52,382 nt of DNA, from NCBI GenBank assembly GCA_013153845.1, contig JAADDS010000004.1, forward strand, positions 1 through 52,382, read 5' to 3'. Position 1 is the first letter of the stretch. Every line of letters starts with the position of its first letter. The stretch is from Methanococci archaeon (GTDB lineage Archaea > AGJL01 > Methanococci > Methanococcales > Methanocaldococcaceae). Under the pieces are notes generated by a model. The model had not been told where the DNA came from and ran no database searches. It saw only the letters and a list, made by a program, of their open reading frames with translations. Shown here piece by piece: positions 8,504 through 18,928 of the stretch. The position numbers and the translations under genes were made by a program.

Positions 8504-11500
8504 TTATAATTTAATTCCAACAACTTTACTTAGCCCATTTTCCATATAAACTCCATAAACAACATCTGCTTTACTAACCATCTGTTCTCTGTGGCTTATA
8601 ACAATAAATTGACTATATTTTGAAGCATTTTTAATCATATCTGCAATTAAAGATACGTTTTTGACATCTAAGGCAGCGTCAATTTCGTCTAAAACATAGA
8701 ATGGGGATGGATTTAATTTTTGAATGGCAAATAAAAAGGCCAGTGCAGTTAACGATTTTTCTCCCCCACTCATTGCATCCAAACTTAAAAGTTTTTTTCC
8801 TTTTGGAGAAGCATCTATTAATATACCCCCTTCAAATGGATTTTCCTCATTTTCTAAGCTTAATTTTCCAACCCCTCCAATTTCTTTATAAACTTCTTCA
8901 AAATTCTTGGCAACTTTATTAAACACTTCCATGAACACTTCTTTTTTCCTATTTTCTATTTCTTCCATTAATTGAAGGCATTTATTCTCGTCTCTCTCAT
9001 ATTCCCTCCTTTTTTCTATTAACTCCTTGTATCTCTCCTCAACGTATTTATAATCCTCAATAGCTCTCATATTTATTGGTTCTAATTTTTTTATTTCACT
9101 TTCAAGCTCTCCTATATATATTTCCAACTCCTCAATGGTCTTTTCTTCTAAATTCTCCTTTATCTCTACTTTCTCGCATAGGTAAAGTTTTCGTTCTTCT
9201 TCTTCTAATTTACTTTCATATTTTGCTTTTTCGATATTAAGTTCATTTATCTCATCTTCGATTTCTTTTATCTTTTGCAGTAATTTCTTTTTTTCGTTTT
9301 CTAACGTTTCGATCTCACTTTCGATCTCTTCTTTCTTTTCAGTTAAGTCCTTTAAATTTTTAGCTAATTCGTTATATTTTCTCTTTTTTTCATCAAGTAT
9401 TTTTAAATTATTCTTTACACTTTCCTCATAAAACAATATGTTCTTCTCCAAAACCGACTTTTTATTAATTAAATCCGATATTTTTTTATTTAGTTCTTCT
9501 GTTTTTGGAATTAAGATTTCCTTGATTACTGTAAGTCCTTTTTCAATCTCATTTTTTAGCCCTATTTTTTGTTTTTCCAATTTTGTTATCTCTTCCTCAA
9601 TCTCTTTTATTCTTCTTAAATTTTCATCGCTTTCATATTTTTTAAGTTCTTTTATTACATTTTCTCTTTTTTCTATCAGTTCATTTATTTTTTTCTCAGT
9701 TTCTCTTATATTTTCTAAAATTTCTTCTTTTTCAAGGTTTAATTCTTCTATTTCATCAAGGATCTCTTCATTTTTCAGAGTTAACTCCTTTATCAATGAG
9801 GAATTTCTCTCCAAAATTTCCATCCTTCTCATTTCATTTTTCTTTATGATCTCTAATGTATTCTCAATTTCCATTTTTTTAGATAGATTTTTTCTAATTA
9901 TTTCATTCAATCTATCGATTTCATCTTTCAGAGATTTTAATTCGCTTTCAATTTTTATAATCTCATCAGCTATCTTGTTTAATTTGTTTAAATCTACATC
10001 CACTTTAATTTTTGCTCTACTCTTAAATGTTCCTCCGATCATAACCCCACTTGGCTCTATCACATCCCCATCAAGCGTTACAAACCTAACTTTTCGATAT
10101 TTTTTTGATAACTCTTTTGCTACGTCTATATTTTCAACTATAACTGTATTTCCAAATACATATTCAAATATCTCTCGATATTTTTCGTCAAACTCTACGA
10201 GATCTATGGCTCGTCCAATGACTCCTTTTTCGTTTATAAATACTGTTTCCCGTCCTTCAATTCTATCCATTGGCAAGAATGTTGCCCTTCCAAGTTTTTT
10301 CTCTTTTAAATATTTTATTGCCCTAACTGCATCTTCCATTCTCTTAACTACAATGTAATTAAGCCGATTTCCTGCAGAAACCTCAATTGCAGTTTTATAT
10401 TCGATTTTTGTTTTTCCAAGATTCCCTACAATATCTATAACACCAGGAAGTTTGGCATTTAAAATTTCCTTGATTGTTCGATCAATAGATAGCTCTTCCA
10501 TCTCTTTTATTGCTTTAATCCGAGCATTTTCTTTTATATATTCTGCATGTAGTTCATCTAATCTATTTTGAAGATTTTTCTTTTTTTCTTCTATTTCATT
10601 TATTCTCCTTTTAGAGAACTCAATTTCTACTTTTATATTTTCTAATTCTAAATATAACGGTTTTGTATCGATTTCTTCTATTGATTCAAGTTCCTCTTTT
10701 AGTTTTTTTATCGTTTCAGTGTTTTTTTCAATTTCAAAGTTCTTTCTATTTAATATATTATCCAATTCGTTTAATTTCTTTTTTAATTTATATAACTCAT
10801 TTTGATTTTTTGATATTTCATCGGTAAGTTCCATCTCCATCTTTTTTAAGTGTTTTATTATATTTTCACTTTCATTTATAGTATTTTTAAGTCGTTCTCT
10901 TTCATAATTTAAATTTTTTATTCTTTCTTCAAGTTCTTTTATTTCTTCTTCTTTTTTAATGATTGAGTCCCTATTTTCTATAATTTTCTGTTTAGTTTCT
11001 TCAATTTCCCTTTTTTTATTTTCTATTTCACTTTCAACCTTCATTATCTCATTTTTAGATGAATCCAATATTTTTTTATCATTTTCTATTTCAATCTCTA
11101 ACTCTTTTATTGATTTGTGAAGTTCTAAAACCTCTTCATTGCCTTTTTCATTTAACTCATTTATTATATCCTTCAATCTATTTTTTAAGGAATTTATTTC
11201 AGTGTCAAGTGATTTAACTTTATCTAAGAACTCGGATTTTAATTCTTCCAAATTTTTTATATCTTCTTTTAAGTTATCAAGTATGTTTGTTAGATAGTCG
11301 ACTTTTTTTAATAGAAGAGCATATTTTGCAGATTTTAGCTCACTATTTAGGGTTAGATATAATTCTGCATCTTCTTTTTCTTTTTGAAGTTTTTTTAGAT
11401 TATTTTCTACTTCACTTATTCTTATATCGATCATCTCAATTAACTCTCTCGCTTTTTTAAGTTCTTCTTCTGCTTTTTTCTTTTTTTCGTCAAATTCAGC

Positions 11501-12022
11501 AATTCCACTAATTTCATCAATTATTTTCCTCCTTTCTATTGGGGATACGTTGATTATTCTTAAAAGGTCTCCCTGGGAGATCACATTATTTCCTAAAAGT
11601 CCTAATTTTCTAAATAAATCTATAACTTCCTGCTTAGACATTTTTCTTCGTTTTTCTTTATCGTTGTCTTTCCAAATTAAATAATAGCTACTTTCCCCAC
11701 TTTTTTTTATTTTTCTTAATATTCCCACTCGATCTGCATTTATGTTAAATGTTTTAAATACATCACTTTCATTTGAAAAGTAAATACAGACCTCTGCAAA
11801 ATCTGCACGTTTTCCGTTGTGGTATGTAATTAGTCCACTAAATTTATTTGCCCTTAGCTTTTTTGCAGACGTTTTTCCGAGAACAAATAGGATCGCATCT
11901 ACTATGTTTGATTTTCCGCTTCCATTTGGTCCAACGATCGCTGTAAATCCTTTAGGAATATCAAGAGATAGTTTTTTAAAAGATTTAAAATTTCTTAATT
12001 CGATTTTTTCTAAGGTAGTCAT
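8504..12022 (-). CDS. smc: Chromosome segregation ATPase SMC
   Basis: Structural maintenance of chromosomes protein, 1172 residues, full length. The Walker A GPNGSGKSN lies at 31-39 in the N-terminal head. Two long coiled coils rich in Glu, Lys, Ile and Leu flank the hinge (about 515-670, containing VIDIVGNLG and TFLPMDRIEGRE). The C-terminal head has the ABC signature LSLDAMSGGEKS and Walker B YVLDEIDAALD. I choose the ATG at 12022, which GGTGATC precedes; an in-frame TTG at 12034 lies before that site. It is a single gene; kleisin partners are not in the window. Upstream 12035-12282 holds only AT-rich promoter-like sequence. Confidence 0.97.
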   Translation of the reverse strand: MTTLEKIELRNFKSFKKLSLDIPKGFTAIVGPNGSGKSNIVDAILFVLGKTSAKKLRANKFSGLITYHNGKRADFAEVCIYFSNESDVFKTFNINADRVGILRKIKKSGESSYYLIWKDNDKEKRRKMSKQEVIDLFRKLGLLGNNVISQGDLLRIINVSPIERRKIIDEISGIAEFDEKKKKAEEELKKARELIEMIDIRISEVENNLKKLQKEKEDAELYLTLNSELKSAKYALLLKKVDYLTNILDNLKEDIKNLEELKSEFLDKVKSLDTEINSLKNRLKDIINELNEKGNEEVLELHKSIKELEIEIENDKKILDSSKNEIMKVESEIENKKREIEETKQKIIENRDSIIKKEEEIKELEERIKNLNYERERLKNTINESENIIKHLKKMEMELTDEISKNQNELYKLKKKLNELDNILNRKNFEIEKNTETIKKLKEELESIEEIDTKPLYLELENIKVEIEFSKRRINEIEEKKKNLQNRLDELHAEYIKENARIKAIKEMEELSIDRTIKEILNAKLPGVIDIVGNLGKTKIEYKTAIEVSAGNRLNYIVVKRMEDAVRAIKYLKEKKLGRATFLPMDRIEGRETVFINEKGVIGRAIDLVEFDEKYREIFEYVFGNTVIVENIDVAKELSKKYRKVRFVTLDGDVIEPSGVMIGGTFKSRAKIKVDVDLNKLNKIADEIIKIESELKSLKDEIDRLNEIIRKNLSKKMEIENTLEIIKKNEMRRMEILERNSSLIKELTLKNEEILDEIEELNLEKEEILENIRETEKKINELIEKRENVIKELKKYESDENLRRIKEIEEEITKLEKQKIGLKNEIEKGLTVIKEILIPKTEELNKKISDLINKKSVLEKNILFYEESVKNNLKILDEKKRKYNELAKNLKDLTEKKEEIESEIETLENEKKKLLQKIKEIEDEINELNIEKAKYESKLEEEERKLYLCEKVEIKENLEEKTIEELEIYIGELESEIKKLEPINMRAIEDYKYVEERYKELIEKRREYERDENKCLQLMEEIENRKKEVFMEVFNKVAKNFEEVYKEIGGVGKLSLENEENPFEGGILIDASPKGKKLLSLDAMSGGEKSLTALAFLFAIQKLNPSPFYVLDEIDAALDVKNVSLIADMIKNASKYSQFIVISHREQMVSKADVVYGVYMENGLSKVVGIKL

Positions 12023-12282
12023 GCTGATCACCAAAAACTGGGACTTAGTGGTTTATCGTGCTTATTCAAATTTTTAATTTTTATTTTATTTTATTTTCGA
12101 TTGTGTAATGACGTTTGCATAATGATCTGTTTTTGTCAGTTAGGATATTAACTTAAATTTACATATTACAACTTCAGAATTTATAAATTTAACGGATAAA
12201 AATAGATCATATTGCTATTAAACATTAACTAATAAAAATATAACTATAAAAAATAAATTAAAAAATTTATCTTTGAGTAGTT

Positions 12283-13257
12283 CTAACATCCGCATATAAA
12301 TTCTTTCTCAAAATCAAAAATAATCTCTTTATTTTCTCCATCCGTAAGATAAAGTTTTCTCTCAGCAATAACATCTCCACAGATCTCAGCAGTCATTTTA
12401 ACGTCTTCAAAAATATCTTTTATTTCTTTAAAATTCTCCTCTTTTGCAGTTAACACATATCCACTTCCCGGATAAACTTTAAGCCAGTGAATTAAATCAA
12501 TCTCCTCAGGTTTTGGAATTTTTGTTATATCAACAACTCCTCCTTTTCTTGAAACTTCCAATAGCATCCCTAACGTTCCAATAGAGCCCGGATTGCTTAT
12601 ATCTTTACATGAATTAGCTAACTTATTCTCTGCAATTTGAACTAATGCATCCATCTGGGCTTTAACCAATTTTTTTGACTTCATCGTTGTTGTGTCCCAA
12701 TTTAATGGAAATGATTTATAAATTTGGCCAACTAAGTCATATGCAAATATAATTTTATCTCCAATTTTTGCGTTATCGCTCCTCAGTATACAATCCTTTT
12801 TAGCAATTCCAGTTATTGAGACATCTAAAACATTACATATCGCATCTGGATGTGTGTGCCCCCCAACCATTGGCACTCCAAATTTTTTTACTCCATCCTT
12901 AACTCCTTTTAAAACTTCTCTACAAATATCTTTGTCCTTTATACTTATTATATTAGTCATTCCAATACACTTTCCACCCATTGCTGCAATATCTTTACAG
13001 TTAACTAAGACAGAGCAATATCCTGCCCACCAAGGATCTGCTTCTAAAAGTTTTCCCCATATTCCGTCAGCTGCCAATAGTATCGCTTTATCTCCATCTA
13101 TTCCTATAACAGCAGCATCATCTCCAAAATCTACAATAATATCAAAATCATAGTCGTCATCTTCAAATTTAAATGTCTCAACAACATCTTTTATTGCTAT
13201 TTTCCTTAGAATTCCTTCAAAATTTTTTATTTCGTTGATAATGTTTTTTAAATCCAT
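12283..13257 (-). CDS. Methanogenesis marker protein 2 (AIR synthase-like)
   Basis: A 324-residue protein of the PurM/ThiL (AIR synthase-related) fold. VDFGDDAAV with GDD at 45-47 is the nucleotide/metal motif. It is followed by LLAADGIWG, VNCKDIAAMGG and VPMVGGHTHPD, then a C-terminal domain. The spacing and the HTHPD segment match the methanogenesis marker 2 family, found in methanogens but of unknown reaction. Two Cys lie at the very end (ICGC). It sits downstream of pgk on the same strand, separated by 218 bases that carry its own promoter-like region. Confidence 0.85.
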   Translation of the reverse strand: MDLKNIINEIKNFEGILRKIAIKDVVETFKFEDDDYDFDIIVDFGDDAAVIGIDGDKAILLAADGIWGKLLEADPWWAGYCSVLVNCKDIAAMGGKCIGMTNIISIKDKDICREVLKGVKDGVKKFGVPMVGGHTHPDAICNVLDVSITGIAKKDCILRSDNAKIGDKIIFAYDLVGQIYKSFPLNWDTTTMKSKKLVKAQMDALVQIAENKLANSCKDISNPGSIGTLGMLLEVSRKGGVVDITKIPKPEEIDLIHWLKVYPGSGYVLTAKEENFKEIKDIFEDVKMTAEICGDVIAERKLYLTDGENKEIIFDFEKEFICGC

Positions 13258-13306
13258 AAGATCCCCTTTCTCTTTTTGGTAATATTATTTATCTAATTTT
13301 TAATAC

Positions 13307-13336
13307 CATACTTTTTAAAGATTTCTATAAAGTATG
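13307..13336. promoter_or_regulatory. Inverted repeat in the promoter region of marker 2
   Basis: CATACTTT (13307-13314) and AAAGTATG (13329-13336) form a perfect 8-base inverted repeat. Its centres are 22 bases apart, about two helical turns, and it begins 50 bases before the marker 2 start. A TTTATAG TATA-like element (minus strand) overlaps it. It looks like an operator for a dimeric regulator; no regulator is identified. Confidence 0.4.
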
Positions 13337-13475
13337 AAAATAAGGAGACGTGGTAAATATATCGATACAATAAAATATTATTTAATAGAGATATTATTAA
13401 AATATTATTGGATATGGAAGACAAAGGATAGATCGGTAGAACTTTGATGGGTTTTATAGATAATTTGTCATTTCC

Positions 13476-14720
13476 TTACTCTTTGTATTTTTTATACGAC
13501 TCTTTGAGCATCTCTATTACCGGCAATTTCTCTCCAGCTAAAAAGTCCAATGTTGCTCCTCCTCCAGTGCTTACGTGATCTATTTGACTTGCAAGTTCAA
13601 ACAACTCTGCAGCTGCGGAAAGGTGTCCTCCTCCAATCACAGAAAATCCATTAGAAACTGCAATCGCTTTTAATAACTCTTCGGTTCCTTTTGCAAACGC
13701 TTCTTTTTCAAATACTCCTGCGGGGCCATTGGCAACAATGGTTTTTGCATTTTTAATTATCTCTTGATAGTGCTTTATGGTTTTTTCTCCAATATCATTT
13801 ATTAATCCACTTACTTTTTTATCCTTGCTTAGATCTTCTTCAACTCTCTCATCGTTTACATTTATAGCCACATCAATAGGAACCTCTATTTTCTCTCCAA
13901 ATTTATCTAATAACTTTTTTGCAATGTCTATTTGATCTATTAACCCAAGATTTTCTATAATTTTTAAATTTACTCCTAAATCATATCCCATTGCTATAAG
14001 AAAAATATTTGCAACGATTCCAGAAGTTAGGATCTTATCGGCAGTTCCGTTCTCTAACACGTTTTTCATGACTCTTATTGAGTCATCTGCCTTGGCTCCT
14101 CCTAAAACATAAACACATGGCTTTTCTGGATTTTCCAACACCTTAGATAAAACACTAACTTCTTTTTCCATTAATCTTCCGGCGATCATTGGCATATAGT
14201 ATGAAAAACCAACTAATGACGGTTGAGCCCTATGTGCTGCTGCAAAGGCATCATTAACAAAATAATCGAAAAGAGGAGACAATCTTTTAATTAAATTTGT
14301 CTCTGCCTGTTTTTTTGGAGTTATATTTTCCCATTTTTTCCATTCGCTTAAAACTTCTTCAGAGTAAAATCTAATATTTTCTAACAACACCACATCCCCA
14401 TTTTTCATATTAACTATGGCCTCTCTCGCAGTAGACCCAATAACTTCATCTACATAGTTAACATCCTTTCCAATGACCTTCGATAGAACCTTTGCATGAT
14501 TTTTTAATGTCGTAAAATCCTTTTTTCCTGGCCTACTTTGATGAGCCAAAATAACGACCTTAGCTCCTTTATTGATAAGTTCAATTATTGTATTCTTTAT
14601 CTCTCTTATTCTCTTGTCATCCAATATCTCCTCTGTATTCGGATCTATCGGACAATTTATATCAACTCTAAGAACTACCCTCTTATCTTCAAAATTAAAA
14701 TCATCAAGTGTTAAAAACAT
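13476..14720 (-). CDS. pgk: Phosphoglycerate kinase
   Basis: Interconverts 1,3-bisphosphoglycerate and 3-phosphoglycerate with ADP/ATP in glycolysis and gluconeogenesis. The 414 residues carry the family signatures RVDINCP near the start, [33 protein letters not shown] for nucleotide binding, [10 protein letters not shown] and the C-terminal [12 protein letters not shown]. Of two ATGs six bases apart I prefer the second (14720), because GAGGG abuts the first and stands six bases before the second. Upstream 14727-15011 (285 bases, divergent with the next gene) is AT-rich with no gene seen. Confidence 0.97.
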   Translation of the reverse strand: MFLTLDDFNFEDKRVVLRVDINCPIDPNTEEILDDKRIREIKNTIIELINKGAKVVILAHQSRPGKKDFTTLKNHAKVLSKVIGKDVNYVDEVIGSTAREAIVNMKNGDVVLLENIRFYSEEVLSEWKKWENITPKKQAETNLIKRLSPLFDYFVNDAFAAAHRAQPSLVGFSYYMPMIAGRLMEKEVSVLSKVLENPEKPCVYVLGGAKADDSIRVMKNVLENGTADKILTSGIVANIFLIAMGYDLGVNLKIIENLGLIDQIDIAKKLLDKFGEKIEVPIDVAINVNDERVEEDLSKDKKVSGLINDIGEKTIKHYQEIIKNAKTIVANGPAGVFEKEAFAKGTEELLKAIAVSNGFSVIGGGHLSAAAELFELASQIDHVSTGGGATLDFLAGEKLPVIEMLKESYKKYKE

Positions 14721-15011
14721 AGCCATCCCTCTTATTTTAATTATTGTTAAAATTTTTTACTCATTATTTTAAGATTATTTTAAAATATTCCTACAGGAAG
14801 TGTTATTGTAATTATTTCCTTCTATTTGTTCGTTCTTAATTTGGAGATATGATGTTATAAAGAAATTTTAGCAGTTAGGTATTTTTTCTTAATGTCTTTA
14901 CTGTTTTTATTTTTTAAAGTTTTTGCAGAAAAAATAAATATACCTTGTTATAAAGAAATCTTAAATAATGTTTAAATTATCTTTATTAACAATTGATACT
15001 GCTGTGGTATT

Positions 15012-15989
15012 ATGGCCCCAATCTTCTATAGATATTTTAACAGTTCAGTTAAATATGCAGTTCATTTTGATATAATCGATAATCATATCTTTGACTCTGA
15101 AAATAATAAAATTGTCTTAAAAAAACCCCCAAAAAATGTTATAGTTGCAGATGCGATGTTTATAGATACTGCCTATTTGTTGAATATAAAGAAAATGATT
15201 AAAAGTGTTAAAGGGGTTTTTTGGGCAGATGTTGTTTTAAAAAATTATCCAATCTATGAAAAATATAAAGATGGAGAAATATCAAATGTTGGGGGAGATG
15301 GAATTACTAACTACGAAAAAATCTTGGAGATAAATCCAGAACTTGTTATTCTTATCGATTGGAACATATTTAATCCACTCTCCAAATGGTTAAGAAATAA
15401 AAATATAGGTTATGTAAAAACTGGAAACTACAAAGAACCGAATTTTCTTGGAAAAATTGAATGGATAAAATTCTACGCATCAATATTTGGTAAGTTTAAA
15501 AAAGCAGAAAAGATATTTAACAAGATAGTAGAAGAAAAAAAGAAAATACTTACATCCCTTAATAGGGTTAGATACAAACCAGTTGTAGCGTTTTTCGGTT
15601 ATCATAAAAATAGAGCATACGTATATGGAAAAGACCACTATATACCTCACTTAATAAACGATCTAAAAGGAAATTATTTATTTGAAAATGTGGAAGGAAT
15701 CTGCTATCAACCAATAGACAGAAAAGAATTTATAAATAAAGCCAAATATGCTGATGTTTGTATACTTGATAGTATGGGAGAGGATGTAGATACTGAAAAA
15801 CTATTAAAAGAAAATCCTGAATTTTTAAAATTCAAAGCATACAAGACAGGACATTTTTATATAACTTCAAGTGATTACCTAAAACATGAAACTTTAAATT
15901 CAATAAAGATTTTAGAAGAATACGCAAAGATTTTGCATCCAAAAATCTATGAAACTGACGACTTAAAACACTTTGTCCAACTTCTATAA
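15012..15989 (+). CDS. Substrate-binding-protein-like (TroA/BtuF fold) without signal peptide
   Basis: A 325-residue protein resembling ABC-transporter periplasmic binding proteins for metals, iron chelates or corrinoids. The N-terminal lobe has PKNVIVADAMFIDTAYLLNIKK, then KILEINPELVILIDWN, a long helix with AEKIFNKIVEEKKKI, and a C-terminal lobe with ADVCILDSMGEDVD. There is no signal peptide and a stop codon lies four codons upstream of the ATG, so it should remain in the cytosol unless attached otherwise. No permease or ATPase gene adjoins. It stands directly upstream of hemB, so a tetrapyrrole or metal ligand is a reasonable guess. The ribosome site is weak. Confidence 0.65.
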   Translation: MAPIFYRYFNSSVKYAVHFDIIDNHIFDSENNKIVLKKPPKNVIVADAMFIDTAYLLNIKKMIKSVKGVFWADVVLKNYPIYEKYKDGEISNVGGDGITNYEKILEINPELVILIDWNIFNPLSKWLRNKNIGYVKTGNYKEPNFLGKIEWIKFYASIFGKFKKAEKIFNKIVEEKKKILTSLNRVRYKPVVAFFGYHKNRAYVYGKDHYIPHLINDLKGNYLFENVEGICYQPIDRKEFINKAKYADVCILDSMGEDVDTEKLLKENPEFLKFKAYKTGHFYITSSDYLKHETLNSIKILEEYAKILHPKIYETDDLKHFVQLL

Positions 15990-16071
15990 CAACAAAAAAT
16001 AATAAAATAATAAATAAAATGAAAAATTAATAAAATTAAATAAAATTAAAATAATCCAGATAGGAGAAGGG

Positions 16072-17046
16072 ATGAATATGATAATAAGGCCAAGAAGATT
16101 AAGAAAAAATAAAAAAATTAGGGACTTAGTTAGAGAAACAACTTTAACAAAAAATGACCTAATTATGCCGATTTTTGTAGACGAAAATTTAAAAGGGAAT
16201 GAGAAGAAGGAAATTAAATCAATGCCTAATCAATATAGGTTCAGTGTGGAAAGGGCAATAGAAGAGGCAAAAGAGATAGCTGATTTAAAAATCCCTGCTA
16301 TAATATTATTTGGTATTCCAAAGCATAAAGATGAAATAGCAAGCTCTGCCTATGACAAAAATGGAGTTGTTCAAAGAACCATAAGGGGAATTAAAGAGGA
16401 ATTGGGAGATGAGCTTTTAGTTATTGCTGATTGTTGTTTATGCGAATACACAAGCCATGGACACTGCGGAATAGTTAAAGATGGAAAGATCTTGAACGAT
16501 GCCACTCTCCCAATATTGGCAAAGATCGCTTTATCTTATGCAGAAGCAGGGGTTGATATTGTAGCTCCCTCAGATATGATGGACGGAAGAGTTAAAGCAA
16601 TAAGAGAAGTTTTGGAAGAAAACGGCTATGATGATGTTGCTATAATGAGTTATTCAGCCAAATATGCATCATCTTTTTATGGACCGTTTAGGGAAGCGGC
16701 TGAAAGTGCTCCAAAGTTTGGAGATAGGAGAAGTTATCAAATGGATATAGGCAATGCAAGGGAGGCAATGAAAGAGATCGCCTTAGATATAGAAGAAGGA
16801 GCTGATCTAATTTTAGTTAAGCCGGCTCTGCCCTATTTAGATATTATAAGGATGGCTAAGGATAGATTTGATGTGCCTATTGGTGGCTACTGCGTTAGCG
16901 GAGAGTATGCAATGGTTGAAGCAGCAGCAAGAAATGGATGGTTAGATAGGGAGAGGGTTATTTATGAAGTATTAATGTGTATAAAAAGAGCTGGGGCTGA
17001 TTTTATTATAACATATTGGGCTAAGGAAGTTGCCAAAAAACTATAA
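16072..17046 (+). CDS. hemB: Delta-aminolevulinic acid dehydratase (porphobilinogen synthase)
   Basis: Joins two 5-aminolevulinate molecules to porphobilinogen, feeding F430, corrinoid and heme-related tetrapyrroles. In 324 residues the zinc ligands C122, C124 and C132 appear in the segment [15 protein letters not shown], and the Schiff-base lysines are K197 (MSYSAKYAS) and K250 ([10 protein letters not shown]). The RPRRLRKN start and the loop [13 protein letters not shown] are typical. AGGAG precedes the ATG at 16072 by five bases; a second ATG lies two codons on. It is followed by an RraA-like gene after 46 bases, a likely cotranscript. Confidence 0.97.
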   Translation: MNMIIRPRRLRKNKKIRDLVRETTLTKNDLIMPIFVDENLKGNEKKEIKSMPNQYRFSVERAIEEAKEIADLKIPAIILFGIPKHKDEIASSAYDKNGVVQRTIRGIKEELGDELLVIADCCLCEYTSHGHCGIVKDGKILNDATLPILAKIALSYAEAGVDIVAPSDMMDGRVKAIREVLEENGYDDVAIMSYSAKYASSFYGPFREAAESAPKFGDRRSYQMDIGNAREAMKEIALDIEEGADLILVKPALPYLDIIRMAKDRFDVPIGGYCVSGEYAMVEAAARNGWLDRERVIYEVLMCIKRAGADFIITYWAKEVAKKL

Positions 17047-17092
17047 AAACTTACAAAATAAAAAATTAAAAAATAAAAGCTAAGGGAGGCAT

Positions 17093-17683
17093 ATGAATAT
17101 CTTAAAAAATTTTTCAGTTCCCAATTTATGTGATGCAGGGGCTAAGCCGTTAAACGGGATAAAACCTATTTTAGAAAATCAGAAAATTGTTTTTGGAGAA
17201 GTGATAACTGTAAAAACAAATTATAACGATTGGGGAACTTTAATTAAAGCAATAAGCTTTGCTAAAAATAAAATTATTGTTGCAGAGATCGTTGGAGACA
17301 GAAAATATGAAACAGCAGTTTGGGGCGGCTTAGCATCGTTAAATGCGAAAATTAAAGGTGTTAAGGGGGTTGTTATAGATGGATGTGTCCGAGATCTGGA
17401 AGATATTAAGCATATAAAATTTCCCGTCTTTGCGAGAAATTCCTGCCCAAATGCAGGGAAACCTTTAAATCTTGGAGAAATAAATGTGCCACTAACAATT
17501 AATAACATTAAAATTAACCCCGGAGATGTGGTAGTAGGGGACTGTAATGGTGTTGCTATAATCAAAAAAGAAACATTAGAAGATGTAATTGAAAACGCTA
17601 AACAAGTTAAGCATAAAGAACAGGTTATTCGGGAGAGATTATTAAGATGCTATGATTTAAGAGATATTTTGGATTTGAAATGA
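17093..17683 (+). CDS. RraA-like / HMG-aldolase superfamily protein
   Basis: A 196-residue protein of the RraA family, whose members include 4-hydroxy-4-methyl-2-oxoglutarate/oxaloacetate aldolases and RNase E inhibitors. It begins SVPNLCDAGAKP, then WGGLAS near 77-82 and the family motif VVIDGCVRD with R100 and D101, which bind substrate and metal in the aldolases. GDVVVGDCNGVAIIK near 143-157 is also typical. GGGAGG precedes the ATG. RNase E regulation does not apply in archaea, so a small aldolase or decarboxylase is more likely; the substrate is unknown. Confidence 0.8.
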   Translation: MNILKNFSVPNLCDAGAKPLNGIKPILENQKIVFGEVITVKTNYNDWGTLIKAISFAKNKIIVAEIVGDRKYETAVWGGLASLNAKIKGVKGVVIDGCVRDLEDIKHIKFPVFARNSCPNAGKPLNLGEINVPLTINNIKINPGDVVVGDCNGVAIIKKETLEDVIENAKQVKHKEQVIRERLLRCYDLRDILDLK

Positions 17684-17805
17684 CAAAATAACAATGAACT
17701 AATCAAACGTAATTAATAATTAAATAATTTAAAAATTAAACAAAAATTAAAAAAGATATAAAATTAAATAATTAAATGTTAATAATTAAATAAATAAGGT
17801 GATAA

Positions 17806-18381
17806 GTGTTGAAAGTTCCGCGTCGTCTAAAACCGATCTTAAACAGGATAAACGGAGAAGCAGAGACGAGATACATCGTTAGAGGATTGATTGATGGCTC
17901 ATTATCCGCCCTTGGAGTTGTTATTGGAGCAAGTGGTTCAGCAGATGCGTCAGTTATAATTGCGGCAGGGCTTGGAGGAGGGATAGCTAACGGTTTATCC
18001 AATATTCTTGGAGCTTTTACTGCTGAGAAGGCCTCATTAGAAAGAGAAAGAATACAAAAAGAAAAAAGTTTACTAAAAAAGAGCGGATATTTAAAAAAAT
18101 CTATAATATATCAAAAAGCAATAAGAGAGACAATGATCTGCGGTCTTATTGATGGAATATCCACCACGATAGGATCAGCCCTTCCAGTTGTGCCATTTTT
18201 TATATTTGATATAAAAACTGCTCTTTATGTTGCAATAGGCATAACTATAACGATACTTTTTATTTTAGGAGTATTTATTGGAAAGATCTCAAGAGAAAAT
18301 GTAATAATATCTGGAATAAAAATGGTTGTAGGGGCATTAGTTGTTGCAATGCTCTGTTTTTTAATAGAGGGAATCTTTTAG
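17806..18381 (+). CDS. VIT1/CCC1-related membrane protein
   Basis: A 191-residue membrane protein with about five hydrophobic segments. The N-terminal LIDGSLSALGVVIGASGSAD and GLGGGIANGLSNILGAFTAEKASLERER resemble the paired helices and charged loop of the VIT1/CCC1 iron-manganese transporter family. A second half begins GLIDGISTTIGSALPVVPFF. The start is GTG (17806) or TTG (17809), both close to GGTGA (17798-17802); I keep GTG. A 10-base gap links it to the DUF2115 gene. Metal transport is inferred from the fold only. Confidence 0.7.
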   Translation: MLKVPRRLKPILNRINGEAETRYIVRGLIDGSLSALGVVIGASGSADASVIIAAGLGGGIANGLSNILGAFTAEKASLERERIQKEKSLLKKSGYLKKSIIYQKAIRETMICGLIDGISTTIGSALPVVPFFIFDIKTALYVAIGITITILFILGVFIGKISRENVIISGIKMVVGALVVAMLCFLIEGIF

Positions 18382-18391
18382 ACGTGAAATT

Positions 18392-18898
18392 ATGAAATCC
18401 AGAGAACTTCTTAAAAAATTAAAAAAGGAGTTAGAAAATTTCAGCATTTATGATATAATGATGGTAAGGAGCTTTATAGAAAAAGATGCCAAATATCTTC
18501 CCCCACAATATAGAGAACACTATGTAAATTCCATGATGAGATATTTAATTGAAACATTCCATGAAATTAAGAAAAAAAAGTGTGAAGATATTAAGGATGA
18601 AGAGATAGACGAAGAAAAATTAAAGAAAATGTTGGAAAGAATAGAGCGATTCAAAAAATATAACACACCAGAAGAAGAAAAATTTATAAAACTATCAAAG
18701 ATATTATGCCCATATTTAGCATTTATCGCAAAAAAACCACTACACCCAACTTACTTAACCTTCCCAGGAAATGTAAGGATAGTTAAAAAAGGAAACACCT
18801 ACTATTGTCCAGTAAAGAATAAACAAATCAATGAATACTCTCTCTGCGAGTTCTGCGTTTGCAGAAGTTTTGAGGAACTGAAAAGCAGTAAAAATTAA
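18392..18898 (+). CDS. DUF2115 (UPF0305) protein
   Basis: A 168-residue conserved methanogen protein. The N-terminal two thirds are helical and charged. The C-terminal third holds the family pattern: HPTYLTFPG (118-126), YYCPVKNKQ (C139) and LCEFCVC (C152, C155, C157), which looks like a metal-binding cluster. The function is unknown. It is cotranscribed with the VIT1-like gene (10-base gap), which fits a metal-related role but does not prove it. Confidence 0.8.
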   Translation: MKSRELLKKLKKELENFSIYDIMMVRSFIEKDAKYLPPQYREHYVNSMMRYLIETFHEIKKKKCEDIKDEEIDEEKLKKMLERIERFKKYNTPEEEKFIKLSKILCPYLAFIAKKPLHPTYLTFPGNVRIVKKGNTYYCPVKNKQINEYSLCEFCVCRSFEELKSSKN

Positions 18899-18928
18899 AT
18901 AAAAAATAATAAAAAATAAAAAATAAGT

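Noticed and set aside
9438-10358. A 306-residue plus-strand frame
   Set aside because: It is the mirror of the SMC coiled coil; Ser/Phe/Ile-rich composition arises from antisense of Glu/Lys codons.
12035-12282. Possible C/D-box guide RNA (ATGAT and CAGT-like words) upstream of smc
   Set aside because: No proper C box, D box and C'/D' order could be found on either strand.
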